From contig DASZOL010000060.1 in assembly GCA_035550795.1 (NCBI GenBank), positions 16,297-80,296 of the forward strand: a stretch of DNA of 64,000 nucleotides, written 5' to 3'. The notes under the pieces were generated by a model. That model worked only from the letters and a program-made list of their open reading frames with translations, did not search any database and was not told the DNA's origin. This document shows, piece by piece, positions 39,583 through 47,464 of the stretch. A program made the position numbers and the translations under genes. Each line of letters opens with the position of its first letter. Positions within the stretch are counted from its first letter, which is position 1. The DNA comes from DASRDR01 sp035550795 (GTDB lineage: Bacteria > Methylomirabilota > Methylomirabilia > Rokubacteriales > DASRDR01).

Positions 39583-40284
39583 CTAGCGGAAGTAGGCCTC
39601 CACCCGGAGGAAGATCTCGTACGCGAGCCGGACGTCACCGAGGCAGTACGCCTCGATGTCGGCGACCCGGCCGGCGCGCCAGAGGCCGAGCACCTGGGAG
39701 CCTTCCATGCCGGGCGGCCACTTCTGGAGACCGAGGAGCTCGGCGACAACGTCCAACCGCACGGCGTCGGCCCGCTCCCAGTTCGAGAGCACGCGCATGA
39801 CGTCGAAGTGTGTATCGGGGGCGTACGGACGGAGCGGAAGACCCGCGCTCGGCGGCACGCCCAGGTAGATGGAGCGACGGATGAGATAGGGCAGGTCGAA
39901 GGCCAGCCCGTTGTAGGTGACGAAGCGCCAGTCCCGCCCCGTCCGCACCACGTCCCAGAAGGCCTCGAGTATGCGCCGCTCGTCCTCGACCGCCTGCGCG
40001 GTCAAGGCCTTCGTCTCGAGCTCGCCGCGCCCTCGCCCATCGTGGCCCATGCCGATGCAGATCACGTGACCGAACTCCGGACGGAGGGCCATGTAGCGCT
40101 CCAGGTCGCGGCGCACGCCCGCCAGCGCCTCGGGCTCGGCACTTCTCAGGAAGTCGTCCAGCCCCGGCCCTCCGCCCTCCGCGTCGCCACGCCGCACGAC
40201 GCGCTCCCAGACGTATTCCTGGATCTTCCGGGGCTCCGCCCGGAGGTCGCGAGGAATCGTCTCGATGTCGAGCACGAAGTTCAC
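39583..40284 (-). CDS. DEDDy 3'-5' exonuclease (PolB exonuclease-like)
   Basis: A 233-aa predicted 3'-5' exonuclease of the PolB-exo2 type within the DnaQ fold. Exo I is FVLDIETIP (Asp6 and Glu8), exo II is in TYNGLAFDLPYL near residue 125, and exo III is EAYCLGDVRLAY near 214 with its Tyr and Asp. Such proteins may act in DNA repair or RNA trimming. The ATG at 40284 overlaps the stop of the GGDEF gene by four bases (ATGA); it is last in an lgt-MBL-GGDEF-exonuclease run. Stand-alone polymerase proofreading is unlikely, as no polymerase is adjacent. Confidence 0.87.
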   Translation of the reverse strand: MNFVLDIETIPRDLRAEPRKIQEYVWERVVRRGDAEGGGPGLDDFLRSAEPEALAGVRRDLERYMALRPEFGHVICIGMGHDGRGRGELETKALTAQAVEDERRILEAFWDVVRTGRDWRFVTYNGLAFDLPYLIRRSIYLGVPPSAGLPLRPYAPDTHFDVMRVLSNWERADAVRLDVVAELLGLQKWPPGMEGSQVLGLWRAGRVADIEAYCLGDVRLAYEIFLRVEAYFR

Positions 40285-41138
40285 GGCGCGCTCACTTCGT
40301 GGACGACCACGCGATTCTTCCCGTCGCGCTTGGCCGCGTACATGGCCTCGTCGGCGGCCACGAGGGCGGCCTCCACCGACTCCGGAGCGCGCTCGAACGC
40401 GATCGCTCCGATGCTCGCGGTGACACGCGGAAGCCCCGGGGGGAAGGGGGCCTTGCCGATGAGATCCACCAGCTTCAGGGCGTAGCGCGGCACGGTCAGG
40501 CGTGAGGCCTCGGGCAGGATGACCGCGAACTCGTCGCCCCCGAGGCGCGCGGGGATGTCCGTCGCCCGGCAGTTCTCGCGGATCACGCGTCCCACGGTCT
40601 GGAGCACGCGATCGCCGGCCTCGTGGCCGGCCGTGTCGTTCACGGCCTTGAATCCGTCGAGGTCGACGACCAGCAGCCCGAACGGGCGGCCGTAGCGACG
40701 GCAGCGGTAGATCTCCCGCTCGAGCGCCTCGTGAAGGTAGCGTGAATTCCAGAGGCGGGTGAGCCGATCGCGACGGGCCGAGTCCCGTTCACGGAGGAGC
40801 GAGAGCGCGAGCGCGTCCTCGGTCCGGAGGAGCCGCTGGACCGCGGCGCGACCGGCGCCCACCGTCGCCGCCACGCTGGCGAGCGCCGCCAGCCGCGGGC
40901 CCACGTGCCACACGAGATCCTCCGTTCGGGCATCGGCGACCGCGGCTCCCGTCGCCAGGAGCTGGGCCGCGCTCCACCCGGCCGTGGCCAGGGCGACGGT
41001 CGCCCAGCGACCGGCGTGCCGGAACCGCCAGCTGGCCAGCGCGACGATCGCCATGTTGACCAGCGCCAGCGCGACGTCGACTCGTGCGCGGCGGTCCAGC
41101 GTGAGGATCATGCACCCCGCGACGGCGAGGACGCCCAC
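40281..41138 (-). CDS. membrane-anchored GGDEF diguanylate cyclase
   Basis: This protein makes cyclic di-GMP from two GTP. The N-terminal part has about four hydrophobic helices without a recognisable sensor domain. A coiled linker with ARRDRLTRLWNSRYL leads into the GGDEF domain, whose A-site RLGGDEFAVILPE is intact; an RxxD inhibitory site (RATD) sits five residues before GGDEF, so product feedback is expected. GTG 41138 is the first standard start, but the frame is open through the upstream gene's stop, and CTG 41282, 13 bases inside that gene, would add a cytosolic N-terminus. Third gene of the lgt operon. Confidence 0.87.
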   Translation of the reverse strand: MGVLAVAGCMILTLDRRARVDVALALVNMAIVALASWRFRHAGRWATVALATAGWSAAQLLATGAAVADARTEDLVWHVGPRLAALASVAATVGAGRAAVQRLLRTEDALALSLLRERDSARRDRLTRLWNSRYLHEALEREIYRCRRYGRPFGLLVVDLDGFKAVNDTAGHEAGDRVLQTVGRVIRENCRATDIPARLGGDEFAVILPEASRLTVPRYALKLVDLIGKAPFPPGLPRVTASIGAIAFERAPESVEAALVAADEAMYAAKRDGKNRVVVHEVSAP

Positions 41139-41266
41139 GCCGAGTCGACCGGCGAGCGCCGATAGCCGCGCGGCGCTGGCATCGACCGCCGGGCGGCGGA
41201 CGGGGGTCGCCTCGGCAGCCGGGCGCCGCCCGAGCCGTCCGATCCGCCCGAGGCGACCAAGGAGTC

Positions 41267-42130
41267 CTAGACCCGATACCAGCGGAGCTCCTCCGTCATC
41301 ACCACCGCCCGTCCGAAGCCGGCGCGTGCGGCGGCCACGTGCGCCCGGAGCGAGCGGTGAACGGCATAGCCGACGTGGGCCAGGTACAGCCGGCGCACCC
41401 CCGCAGCTCTCGCGACGGCGCCGGCCTCCCGGGCCGTGGAGTGCCACTGCGTGGGATCCGGCCGGTCGAACGTCGCCTCGTGAACCAGGGCCGTGGCGCC
41501 CCGGGCCAGCGTCTCGACCTCGCCACACGGCCGGGTGTCGGAGGAGTAGACGACGCTCCGGGCTCCCGCGTCGGCTCGGACCGCCAGGTTCGGCATACGC
41601 CCGTGCGCGTTCGGGGCCGCGGTCAGGACCAGATCCGGGGTCCGGAGCACCCGGACGCCCTCGCGGGGCTCGATCGGAAGGACCGGCACCGACAGCCCCT
41701 CATCGGCGAGCCCGAACAAGTCGAGGAGCCGCTCTATGAGGTCCACGTGCTCGATCCGGCAGTGGATGGGCAGGGGGGCCGTTCGCCCGAGGATCAAGAG
41801 GGACTGGATCAGCGAGGGGAGGCCGTAGATGTGGTCGGGATGCGTGTGCGTCACCACGACGGCCGAGAGCGCGACCGGATCGACGCCGACCCGGCGAAGC
41901 TTCTGGACGGGACTGCCCCCCACGTCCACCAGGCAGGTCGTCTCCCCCGAACGGAGCACGAGGGCGGTCGTGTCACGCGCCGCCGACGGCACCGCGCCGG
42001 ACGTCCCCAGGCACGCAAACACGAGCCCCGCGGCACGGGGACCCCGCCCGACCGCCGCGCGGCGAGCTGCGCGCTGCCGGGTGACGATCCTCCTCCGCCG
42101 GGGGGCCGGGGCCGGCCGGCTCGGTCCCAT
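41267..42130 (-). CDS. metallo-beta-lactamase-fold hydrolase (RNase Z-like)
   Basis: A protein of up to 287 aa with the MBL fold. ACLGTSGAVPSAARDTTALVL is the usual RNase Z-type opening, and VVTHTHPDHIYGLPSLI carries the zinc motif HxHxDH. Later ligands are PNAHGR, SSDTRP (Asp) and YLAHVGY (His), at normal spacing. RNase Z trims tRNA 3' ends, but related enzymes cut phosphodiesters or esters; the short flexible-arm region leaves this open. ATG 42130 gives a basic 35-residue N-terminus. GTG 42022 would start directly at the fold and is a real alternative. It lies 23 bases after lgt. Confidence 0.85.
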   Translation of the reverse strand: MGPSRPAPAPRRRRIVTRQRAARRAAVGRGPRAAGLVFACLGTSGAVPSAARDTTALVLRSGETTCLVDVGGSPVQKLRRVGVDPVALSAVVVTHTHPDHIYGLPSLIQSLLILGRTAPLPIHCRIEHVDLIERLLDLFGLADEGLSVPVLPIEPREGVRVLRTPDLVLTAAPNAHGRMPNLAVRADAGARSVVYSSDTRPCGEVETLARGATALVHEATFDRPDPTQWHSTAREAGAVARAAGVRRLYLAHVGYAVHRSLRAHVAAARAGFGRAVVMTEELRWYRV

Positions 42131-42153
42131 TGCCCCGGCGTCCCGAGCGGCCC

Positions 42154-42969
42154 TCAGGCCGGGCGACGGCGCAGCAGCATCGGGATGCCGACGGCGGCGA
42201 TCATGACCCCCGCGACGCTCACGAGCTGCGCGACCCGGAGCGACCCCAGCATGAGGCTGTCGGTCCGAAGCCCCTCGACCCAGAAGCGCCCGAGCGAGTA
42301 CATCCCGACGTACGCGAGGAACAGGGCGCCCGGCGCCCTCTCCAGGCGCCGCCTGAGGAGGAAGTAGAGGATCAGGAAGGTGACCGCATTCCAGATGGAC
42401 TCGTAGAGAAACGTCGGGTGGAAGTACTCCTGGTCCACGAAGGGGGGTGGCCGTCGGGGCTCGCTGACGTAGAGCTTCCACGGCAGGTCGGTCGGTCCCC
42501 CGAACGCCTCCTCGTTGAAGAAGTTCCCCCACCGCCCGACGGCCTGGCCGAGCGGAAGAGACGGGGCCACGATGTCCAGATAGCTGAGGAGTGGCAGACC
42601 CCTGGCCCAGACGTAGGCGCCCCCGGCGAGCAACCCCGCGATGAGCCCCCCGTGGATCGCGAGACCCCCTTCCCACACCGCGAATATCCGCCACCACGGC
42701 TGCGTCTCGTAGTAGTCGAGATTGAAGAGCACGTAGTAGAGCCGGGCGCCGACCAGGCCGCCGATCAGGGCGATCTCCGCCGCCTTGAGGAGGTCGTCCG
42801 GGGACTCGCCCCGGCGGCTGGCCTCCCGGGCCGCCAGCCACAGCCCGAGCGCCATCGATGAGGCGATGAGCACGCCGTACCACCGTATCGACACGGACAG
42901 CCCGCCCACGAGCGGCAGGTCGGGAGGGAGACGCACCGCGAGAGCTATGGGGCCGGGGGACCGGAACAC
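42154..42969 (-). CDS. lgt: prolipoprotein diacylglyceryl transferase
   Basis: Lgt attaches diacylglycerol from phosphatidylglycerol to the lipobox Cys of prolipoproteins at the inner membrane. The 271-aa protein has seven helices. The signature LGQAVGRWGNFFNEEAFG near residues 143-160 includes the essential Arg and Asn; IRWYGVLIA near 28 and the HGGLIAG segment near 106 are also standard, and GRFWVEGLRTDSL near 228 closes the motif set. It serves the many lipoproteins in this window (Pal, CpoB, BamE-like, cytochrome). It is first in a four-gene operon and divergent from the tol operon. Ordinary length. Confidence 0.96.
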   Translation of the reverse strand: MFRSPGPIALAVRLPPDLPLVGGLSVSIRWYGVLIASSMALGLWLAAREASRRGESPDDLLKAAEIALIGGLVGARLYYVLFNLDYYETQPWWRIFAVWEGGLAIHGGLIAGLLAGGAYVWARGLPLLSYLDIVAPSLPLGQAVGRWGNFFNEEAFGGPTDLPWKLYVSEPRRPPPFVDQEYFHPTFLYESIWNAVTFLILYFLLRRRLERAPGALFLAYVGMYSLGRFWVEGLRTDSLMLGSLRVAQLVSVAGVMIAAVGIPMLLRRRPA

Positions 42970-43040
42970 GGCTCCCTATTACCCCACGGCGCTCTTGGGT
43001 GTCAAACGAAAAGCCCCCACCTGCGCCGGAAGCACTCACA

Positions 43041-43057
43041 AAAACAAAAAATTTTTT
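43041..43057 (+). promoter_or_regulatory. A/T tract (UP-element-like) before the tol promoter
   Basis: AAAACAAAAAATTTTTT directly upstream of and partly overlapping the TTGACA at 43056 is unique in this GC-rich window. It sits where an UP element binds the RNA polymerase alpha subunit. Confidence 0.6.
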
Positions 43058-43085
43058 GACACTATTCTGAGCGGCTGGGTAAGAT
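43056..43085 (+). promoter_or_regulatory. strong sigma70-type promoter of the tol-pal operon
   Basis: TTGACA (43056-43061), 18-base spacer, TAAGAT (43080-43085), with an A/T tract in front. It gives a leader of about 60 bases before tolQ. Confidence 0.7.
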
Positions 43086-43110
43086 GGCTGAAACGTTGCA
43101 GGAGGTTTGG

Positions 43111-43146
43111 TTGCTTAGAGCGCACACGAAGGATTCGAGGGTCTGA
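43111..43146 (+). other. possible upstream leader ORF before tolQ
   Basis: TTG at 43111 preceded by GCAGGAGG (best ribosome site in the leader) opens an 11-codon frame ending in TGA at 43144-43146, 4 bases before the tolQ GTG (43151). Translational coupling is suggested. It could also be that the strong site merely assists tolQ from a distance. Confidence 0.35.
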
Positions 43147-43150
43147 GGTC

Positions 43151-43879
43151 GTGCCCGGGCTTTCCAGCCTCGGCGGTTTCGGCGAGATCCTCGCCGATGT
43201 CGGTCCCCTCGAGAAGGTCGTCCTGCTCGTGCTCCTCGCGATGTCGGTGGTCTCGTGGGCGATCATCCTTCACAAGGCGCTCCAGTTCCGCATGATCACG
43301 CGCGAGAGCACCCGCTTCCTCAAGACGTACCGCGAGTCGCGGCGCTTCTCGCTGGTCGCCTCGGGCGCCAAGCGGCTCCGCCAGAGCCCCCTCGGCCGCG
43401 TGTACCTGGCGGCGTACCAGGAGCTCTCGGCCAGCGGCGCGCCGCCGCCGGACGTGATGGACGGAGCGCCCGAGCCGGGCGAGGAGGGTATCTCGTCGGA
43501 TCGGCTGGAATCGGTCCAGCGCGCCATGCGTCGCGTGCAGGCGACCGAGGTCGAGCGAATGGAGCGCTATCTTGCGTTCCTGGCGACCACGGCCAGCGCC
43601 GGCCCCTTCGTGGGCTTGCTCGGCACCGTGGTGGGCATCATGAACTCGTTTCAGGCCATTGGCACGCAGGGCTCGGCGAGCCTCGCCGTCGTGGCACCAG
43701 GCATCTCAGGAGCGCTTGTCGCCACCGCGGCCGGGCTGGCTGCGGCGATACCGGCCGTCGTCGGGTACAACTACTACGTCGGGCGGATGCGGCACTGGAC
43801 GACCGAAATGGACAACTTCGCGCTCGAGATTGCCAATCTGGTCGAGCGCCGGCTCGTACGGAGCACGAAGCCCTTCTAG
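43151..43879 (+). CDS. tolQ: TolQ proton-channel protein
   Basis: TolQ forms, with TolR, the proton-driven motor that energises TolA for outer-membrane constriction at division. The 242-aa protein has a first helix at about 16-36 (VVLLVLLAMSVVSWAII) and a long cytosolic loop. Helices two and three follow, with FLATTASAGPFVGLLGTVVGIM near 140-160 and the family GISGALVATAAGLAAAIPAVV near 180-200. The loop holds an unusual Gly/Pro/Glu segment near residue 98-115. GTG 43151 follows GAGGGTCTGAGG and gives the normal N-terminus; a longer frame is open upstream but includes the promoter. tolR starts one base after its stop. Confidence 0.93.
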   Translation: MPGLSSLGGFGEILADVGPLEKVVLLVLLAMSVVSWAIILHKALQFRMITRESTRFLKTYRESRRFSLVASGAKRLRQSPLGRVYLAAYQELSASGAPPPDVMDGAPEPGEEGISSDRLESVQRAMRRVQATEVERMERYLAFLATTASAGPFVGLLGTVVGIMNSFQAIGTQGSASLAVVAPGISGALVATAAGLAAAIPAVVGYNYYVGRMRHWTTEMDNFALEIANLVERRLVRSTKPF

Positions 43880-43880
43880 G

Positions 43881-44312
43881 ATGGCGATCAAGGCCGACGC
43901 CGGCGCAGAGGGTGCCGGCACCCGCAGCACGCTGGCCGAGATCAACGTCATTCCTCTCGTCGACGTTGTCCTCGTCCTGCTCCTCATCTTCATGTTGACG
44001 GCGCCGATGATGTATCGCGGCATCGACGTGAACCTGCCGAGGAGCGGAGGCAAGCCCACGGCCGTCGAGGAGCGCTTGGTCCTCACCGTCACCAAGGACC
44101 GCCTCCTCTACCTCAACGAGCGACCGCTTCCGCTCGCGAACCTGGAAGCGCGGCTCCGCGACCTCCTCCGGGACCGCACCGACCGGACGATCTTCATCAA
44201 AGCGGACAAGGACCTGGCGTACGGCCACGTCGTGGAGACCATGGACCGCGTCCGCCGGGCCGGGGTCGAGCGGGTGGGAATGGTCACCGAGCCCCTGCCG
44301 AGGCGGGAGTAG
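43881..44312 (+). CDS. tolR: TolR/ExbD-type membrane protein
   Basis: TolR is the single-pass partner of TolQ. The 143-aa chain has the conserved NVIPLVDVVLVLLLIFMLTAP (about residues 21-41), including the proton-carrying Asp of PLVDVVL, and then a periplasmic domain with VLTVTKDRLLYLNERPL and IFIKADKDLAYGHVVETMDRVRRAGV. The domain ends in the expected strand VERVGMVTEP. One base separates it from tolQ and three bases from tolA, so the operon is tightly packed. Exact ExbD versus TolR is settled by the tolA-tolB-pal neighbours. Confidence 0.94.
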   Translation: MAIKADAGAEGAGTRSTLAEINVIPLVDVVLVLLLIFMLTAPMMYRGIDVNLPRSGGKPTAVEERLVLTVTKDRLLYLNERPLPLANLEARLRDLLRDRTDRTIFIKADKDLAYGHVVETMDRVRRAGVERVGMVTEPLPRRE

Positions 44313-44315
44313 ACG

Positions 44316-45347
44316 ATGCCGGCCCGGGCTGTCTACCGCGTGCCCCGCCGCTTCATCACGTTCCCCGAAGACCCGCCGCCCTACGGGTTGCTCGCCGTGT
44401 CGTTCCTGGCGCACATGCTGACCTTCGGCAGCGCCCTCGCGCTCTCCGCGTTCCTGGGCTCCCAGATCGACCAGTCGAAGGTCTACATCGTCAACCTGGT
44501 CCCGGCGACGCCCTCCATCGGGAGCCCCGCACCCGTCGAGCGCCCGGCGCCCGCTGCCCGGGCCCGGGAAGCGCCACGACCGAGCCCGCCCGCGCCCCCA
44601 TCGCCCAAGGTCGAGGAGAAGGCCCCGCCGAAGCCGGCCAGGCCCGAGCCCCCCCGGCCGGAGCGGTCGCCCGAGCGGGTCGTCCAGCCGCCGCCGCCCC
44701 GTGCGCCCGAGGTGATCGCCGCACGGCCGAAGACGCTCGATCCCTCGGAGCTCGCGCTGCCACGCCGGGCCGAAAGGGAGAGCCCCGCCCCGCCGACGCC
44801 GAGCCCCCGGGTCGTCGAGCGGACCCTGCCGCCCCCGCCGCCCGTGAGCCCGCCGGTCGCGGCTCCCGCGGCGCCCGCCTCGCCGCCGCGGCTGCCGGAA
44901 CCCCCGCGGATCGCCTCGCCGCCCGCCGCCCCCGCGGCGCCCGCCTCGCCGCCCGCACCGGTGGCAGCCGCTCGTCCGGGGGTGGATCCGATCCGGCTCG
45001 GGCGGCCCAACGCGGCGACGACGTCGACCGGCAGCATCGCCGTCGACGCCAGCGACTTCCCGTTCACCTACTACCTCCGGCTCATCCAGTCGAAGATCGG
45101 TGAGCGGTGGGCGCCGCCGCGAGCCGCCGCCACCGGGGGGGAGCGCGTGATCGTGCTCTTCGAGATCCAGCGCGACGGTCAGGTCCGCGAGCCCACGGTG
45201 GAGCGCAGCTCCGGGAACGCCCTCTACGACCAGTCCGCGCTCCGCGCCGTGACCGAGGCGAGCCCCTTCCCGCCGCTGCCGCCCGAGTTCAAGGCGGCGT
45301 CCCTGCGCGTGCACTTCGGCTTCGAGTTCCAGCCGGGGCAGGGATAG
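44316..45347 (+). CDS. tolA: TolA-like protein with Pro/Ala-rich periplasmic arm
   Basis: TolA spans the periplasm from the TolQR motor to Pal/TolB. This 343-aa protein has a short cytosolic N-terminus, one helix at about 25-50 (GLLAVSFLAHMLTFGSALALSAF) and a long arm (about 65-225) rich in Pro, Ala, Glu and Arg. A C-terminal TonB/TolA fold (about 245-340) follows, with YYLRLIQSKIGERWAPPR, VIVLFEIQRDGQV and the final FEFQPGQG. Classical proteobacterial TolA has an Ala/Lys/Glu helix instead of this Pro-rich arm, so the extended arm resembles TonB. Position between tolR and tolB fixes the name. Confidence 0.88.
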   Translation: MPARAVYRVPRRFITFPEDPPPYGLLAVSFLAHMLTFGSALALSAFLGSQIDQSKVYIVNLVPATPSIGSPAPVERPAPAARAREAPRPSPPAPPSPKVEEKAPPKPARPEPPRPERSPERVVQPPPPRAPEVIAARPKTLDPSELALPRRAERESPAPPTPSPRVVERTLPPPPPVSPPVAAPAAPASPPRLPEPPRIASPPAAPAAPASPPAPVAAARPGVDPIRLGRPNAATTSTGSIAVDASDFPFTYYLRLIQSKIGERWAPPRAAATGGERVIVLFEIQRDGQVREPTVERSSGNALYDQSALRAVTEASPFPPLPPEFKAASLRVHFGFEFQPGQG

Positions 45348-45349
45348 CG

Positions 45350-46693
45350 ATGGCGCGCTGGCTCGGACTCCTGGCGATCCTCTCGGCCGCGCTGCTGGCC
45401 GCGGTGCTGCCCGCCCCGACGCCCTCGCACTCCCAGGGAGTCGAGGTCTTCCTCAACGTGACCCAGGGCGGCTCGAAGAAGCTCGGCATCGCGATCCCGG
45501 AGTTCACGCGGCTCACCCAGGCGCCGGACGAGGGCAACTTCGCCCGGGCCATCCCGGAGATCATCGGCAACGACCTCCGGTTCTCGGCTCTCTTCGCGGT
45601 GGCCAACGTTCCCGCCCTGCCCGCCACGAAGGACGGCATCCAGCAGGAGTTCGCCCGCCTCCAGCAAGCAGGCGCTCACGCCGCGATGCATGGCCTCATG
45701 CGGATCGACGGCCAGCGGCTCACGATCGAGTTCCGCCTTCACGACCTCACGAACCCCGAGTTCCGCTTGATCGCCTCGAAGATGTTCTGGGTGGAGCCTC
45801 TCGCCGACCACCGCCGGCTGGCGCACAGGATCGCCGACGAGGTCGTCCACCAGTTCACCGGTGAGCGTGGTATCGCCGAGACGAAGATCGTGTACGTGTC
45901 GCAGTTCAGCGCCAACAAGGAACTCGTCATGATCGACTACGACGGGTTCAACCAGGCGCAGCTCACGAACCTGCGGAGCACCTCCCTGTCGCCGGCCTGG
46001 AGTCCGACGGACTCGTCGGTGGCGTTCACCTCGTTCTTCAAGGGGTACCCGTACCTCTTCCGGATCTTTCCGTTCAACCCTCGCCGCCGGGGGCAGGACC
46101 CGGAGCTGATGTCGGCCTGGCCGGGCATCAACACGGCGCCCGCGTGGGCGCCCGACGGCCGGACCCTGGCTCTCACGCTGTCCAAGGGGGGCAACCCGGA
46201 CATCTTTACCCTCCGCGTCGGCACGTCGGACTTCCGGCAGCTCACCAACAGCCGCGGGATCGAGACGGACCCGAGCTGGTCACCCACCGGCCGTCAGATC
46301 GTCTTCACCTCGGATCGCTCGGGCTCCCCCCAGATCTGGGTGATGGACGCCGAGGGGACGAACGCCCGGCGGCTCTCATCCGGAGGCTCCTATGACACGC
46401 AGCCGCGCTGGTCGCCGCGGGGCGACACGATCGTCTTCACGCGCCGGACCTCCAGTGGCTTCGACCTCTGGGCCATCAACCCCGACGGGTCGAACGCGCG
46501 GCCCCTGACCCAGTCCAACGGGAGCAACGAGGGGGCATCCTGGGCGCCGAACGGCCGTCACCTGGTGTTCTCTTCGACGCGCGGCGGGCGAGCTCAGCTC
46601 TACACGATGTTGGCCGACGGTACCGAGCAGCAGCCACTCACTCGAGACCGGGGCGAGGCGTCCAGCCCCACGTGGTCGCCGCGACCGCAATGA
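45350..46693 (+). CDS. tolB: TolB periplasmic beta-propeller protein
   Basis: TolB binds Pal and helps keep the outer membrane tied to the cell wall. The 447-aa chain has a cleavable signal (about residues 1-29, ending SHSQG), an N-terminal alpha/beta domain (about 30-165), then five to six propeller blades with the family repeat of type PAWSPTDSSVAFTS, PSWSPTGRQIVFTSDRSG, PRWSPRGDTIVFTRR and ASWAPNGRHLVFSSTRGG. Length and blade number are normal. ATG 45350 comes two bases after the tolA stop. The signal predicts periplasmic location. Confidence 0.95.
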   Translation: MARWLGLLAILSAALLAAVLPAPTPSHSQGVEVFLNVTQGGSKKLGIAIPEFTRLTQAPDEGNFARAIPEIIGNDLRFSALFAVANVPALPATKDGIQQEFARLQQAGAHAAMHGLMRIDGQRLTIEFRLHDLTNPEFRLIASKMFWVEPLADHRRLAHRIADEVVHQFTGERGIAETKIVYVSQFSANKELVMIDYDGFNQAQLTNLRSTSLSPAWSPTDSSVAFTSFFKGYPYLFRIFPFNPRRRGQDPELMSAWPGINTAPAWAPDGRTLALTLSKGGNPDIFTLRVGTSDFRQLTNSRGIETDPSWSPTGRQIVFTSDRSGSPQIWVMDAEGTNARRLSSGGSYDTQPRWSPRGDTIVFTRRTSSGFDLWAINPDGSNARPLTQSNGSNEGASWAPNGRHLVFSSTRGGRAQLYTMLADGTEQQPLTRDRGEASSPTWSPRPQ

Positions 46694-46731
46694 GGTCTCG
46701 ACCAGGCCCCACCCAGAGAAAGGAGCGTGGT

Positions 46732-47457
46732 ATGAGCCGGAAACCCTGGCAGACAACCTTTGCCGTGCTTGCGCTGTTCGCCGCGTCCGTGGTCCTGACG
46801 GGGTGTCCGAAGAAGCCGGCGCCCCAGGCCGGGACGGGCCCGGGCGGTGGCGCTGGACCGACCGTGTCGGGTGGAACCGGCAGCGGCGCCGGTGGGGCGG
46901 GCGCGGCCGGAGCAGGTGGCACGGGCGCCGGCGGCGGCGCGATGGGCAGCGGGCCCGGCTCGGCCGGCAGCATGGGCGCTGGCACGGGCGGCGCGGGCGC
47001 CGGCGGCACGGGAGCGGCCGGGGCCGGTGGCGCGGGCGCGGCGGGCGGCGCGGGCGCCGGGATGGCCGGCGCGACCGGCACGACGATCCCGTCCCTTCCG
47101 TCACCGAAGGAGTTCGTGGAGAGCGGCGCGCTCCGCGACGTGTACTTTGAATTCGATCGGTACGATGTCCGGGCCGGGGACAAGGGCACGCTGGACGAGA
47201 ACGCCAGGTGGCTGAAGACCAACCAGACCGCCCTGCTCCTGATCGAAGGACACGCGGACGAGCGCGGAACCAACGAGTACAATCTCGCGCTCGGCGAGCG
47301 ACGGGCCAAGGCGACGCGCGACTACCTCGTGTCACTGGGCATCGATGCGGGGCGGATCACCGTGATCAGCTACGGTGAGGAGCGCCCGACCTGCACTGAC
47401 AAGAACGACGGCTGCTGGGTGAAGAACCGCCGCGCCCACTTCCTCGTCAAGCAGTAA
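46732..47457 (+). CDS. pal: Pal peptidoglycan-associated lipoprotein with a long Gly/Ala linker
   Basis: Pal anchors the outer membrane to peptidoglycan. The 241-aa precursor has a signal ending in the lipobox VLTGC near residue 24 and a C-terminal OmpA-like domain (about 125-241). There, VYFEFDRYDVRAGDK, LLIEGHADERGTNEYNLALGERRA and the closing RRAHFLVKQ carry the Asp and Arg that bind diaminopimelate. Between them about 85 residues are nearly all Gly and Ala, with scattered Ser, Thr and Met; normal Pal has a short linker of perhaps 20-40. ATG 46732 after AGAAAGGAG, 38 bases after tolB. Confidence 0.94.
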   Translation: MSRKPWQTTFAVLALFAASVVLTGCPKKPAPQAGTGPGGGAGPTVSGGTGSGAGGAGAAGAGGTGAGGGAMGSGPGSAGSMGAGTGGAGAGGTGAAGAGGAGAAGGAGAGMAGATGTTIPSLPSPKEFVESGALRDVYFEFDRYDVRAGDKGTLDENARWLKTNQTALLLIEGHADERGTNEYNLALGERRAKATRDYLVSLGIDAGRITVISYGEERPTCTDKNDGCWVKNRRAHFLVKQ

Positions 47458-47464
47458 CGACCGA

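Noticed and set aside
43041..43057. A/T run as a Rho-independent terminator for lgt or the upstream strand
   Set aside because: There is no GC stem before it and it sits directly upstream of a TTGACA promoter; lgt starts, not ends, nearby.
46850..47090. Gly/Ala-coding repeats in pal as a possible CRISPR or satellite array
   Set aside because: The repeats are in frame, irregular in length, without unique spacers, and lie in the Pal linker.
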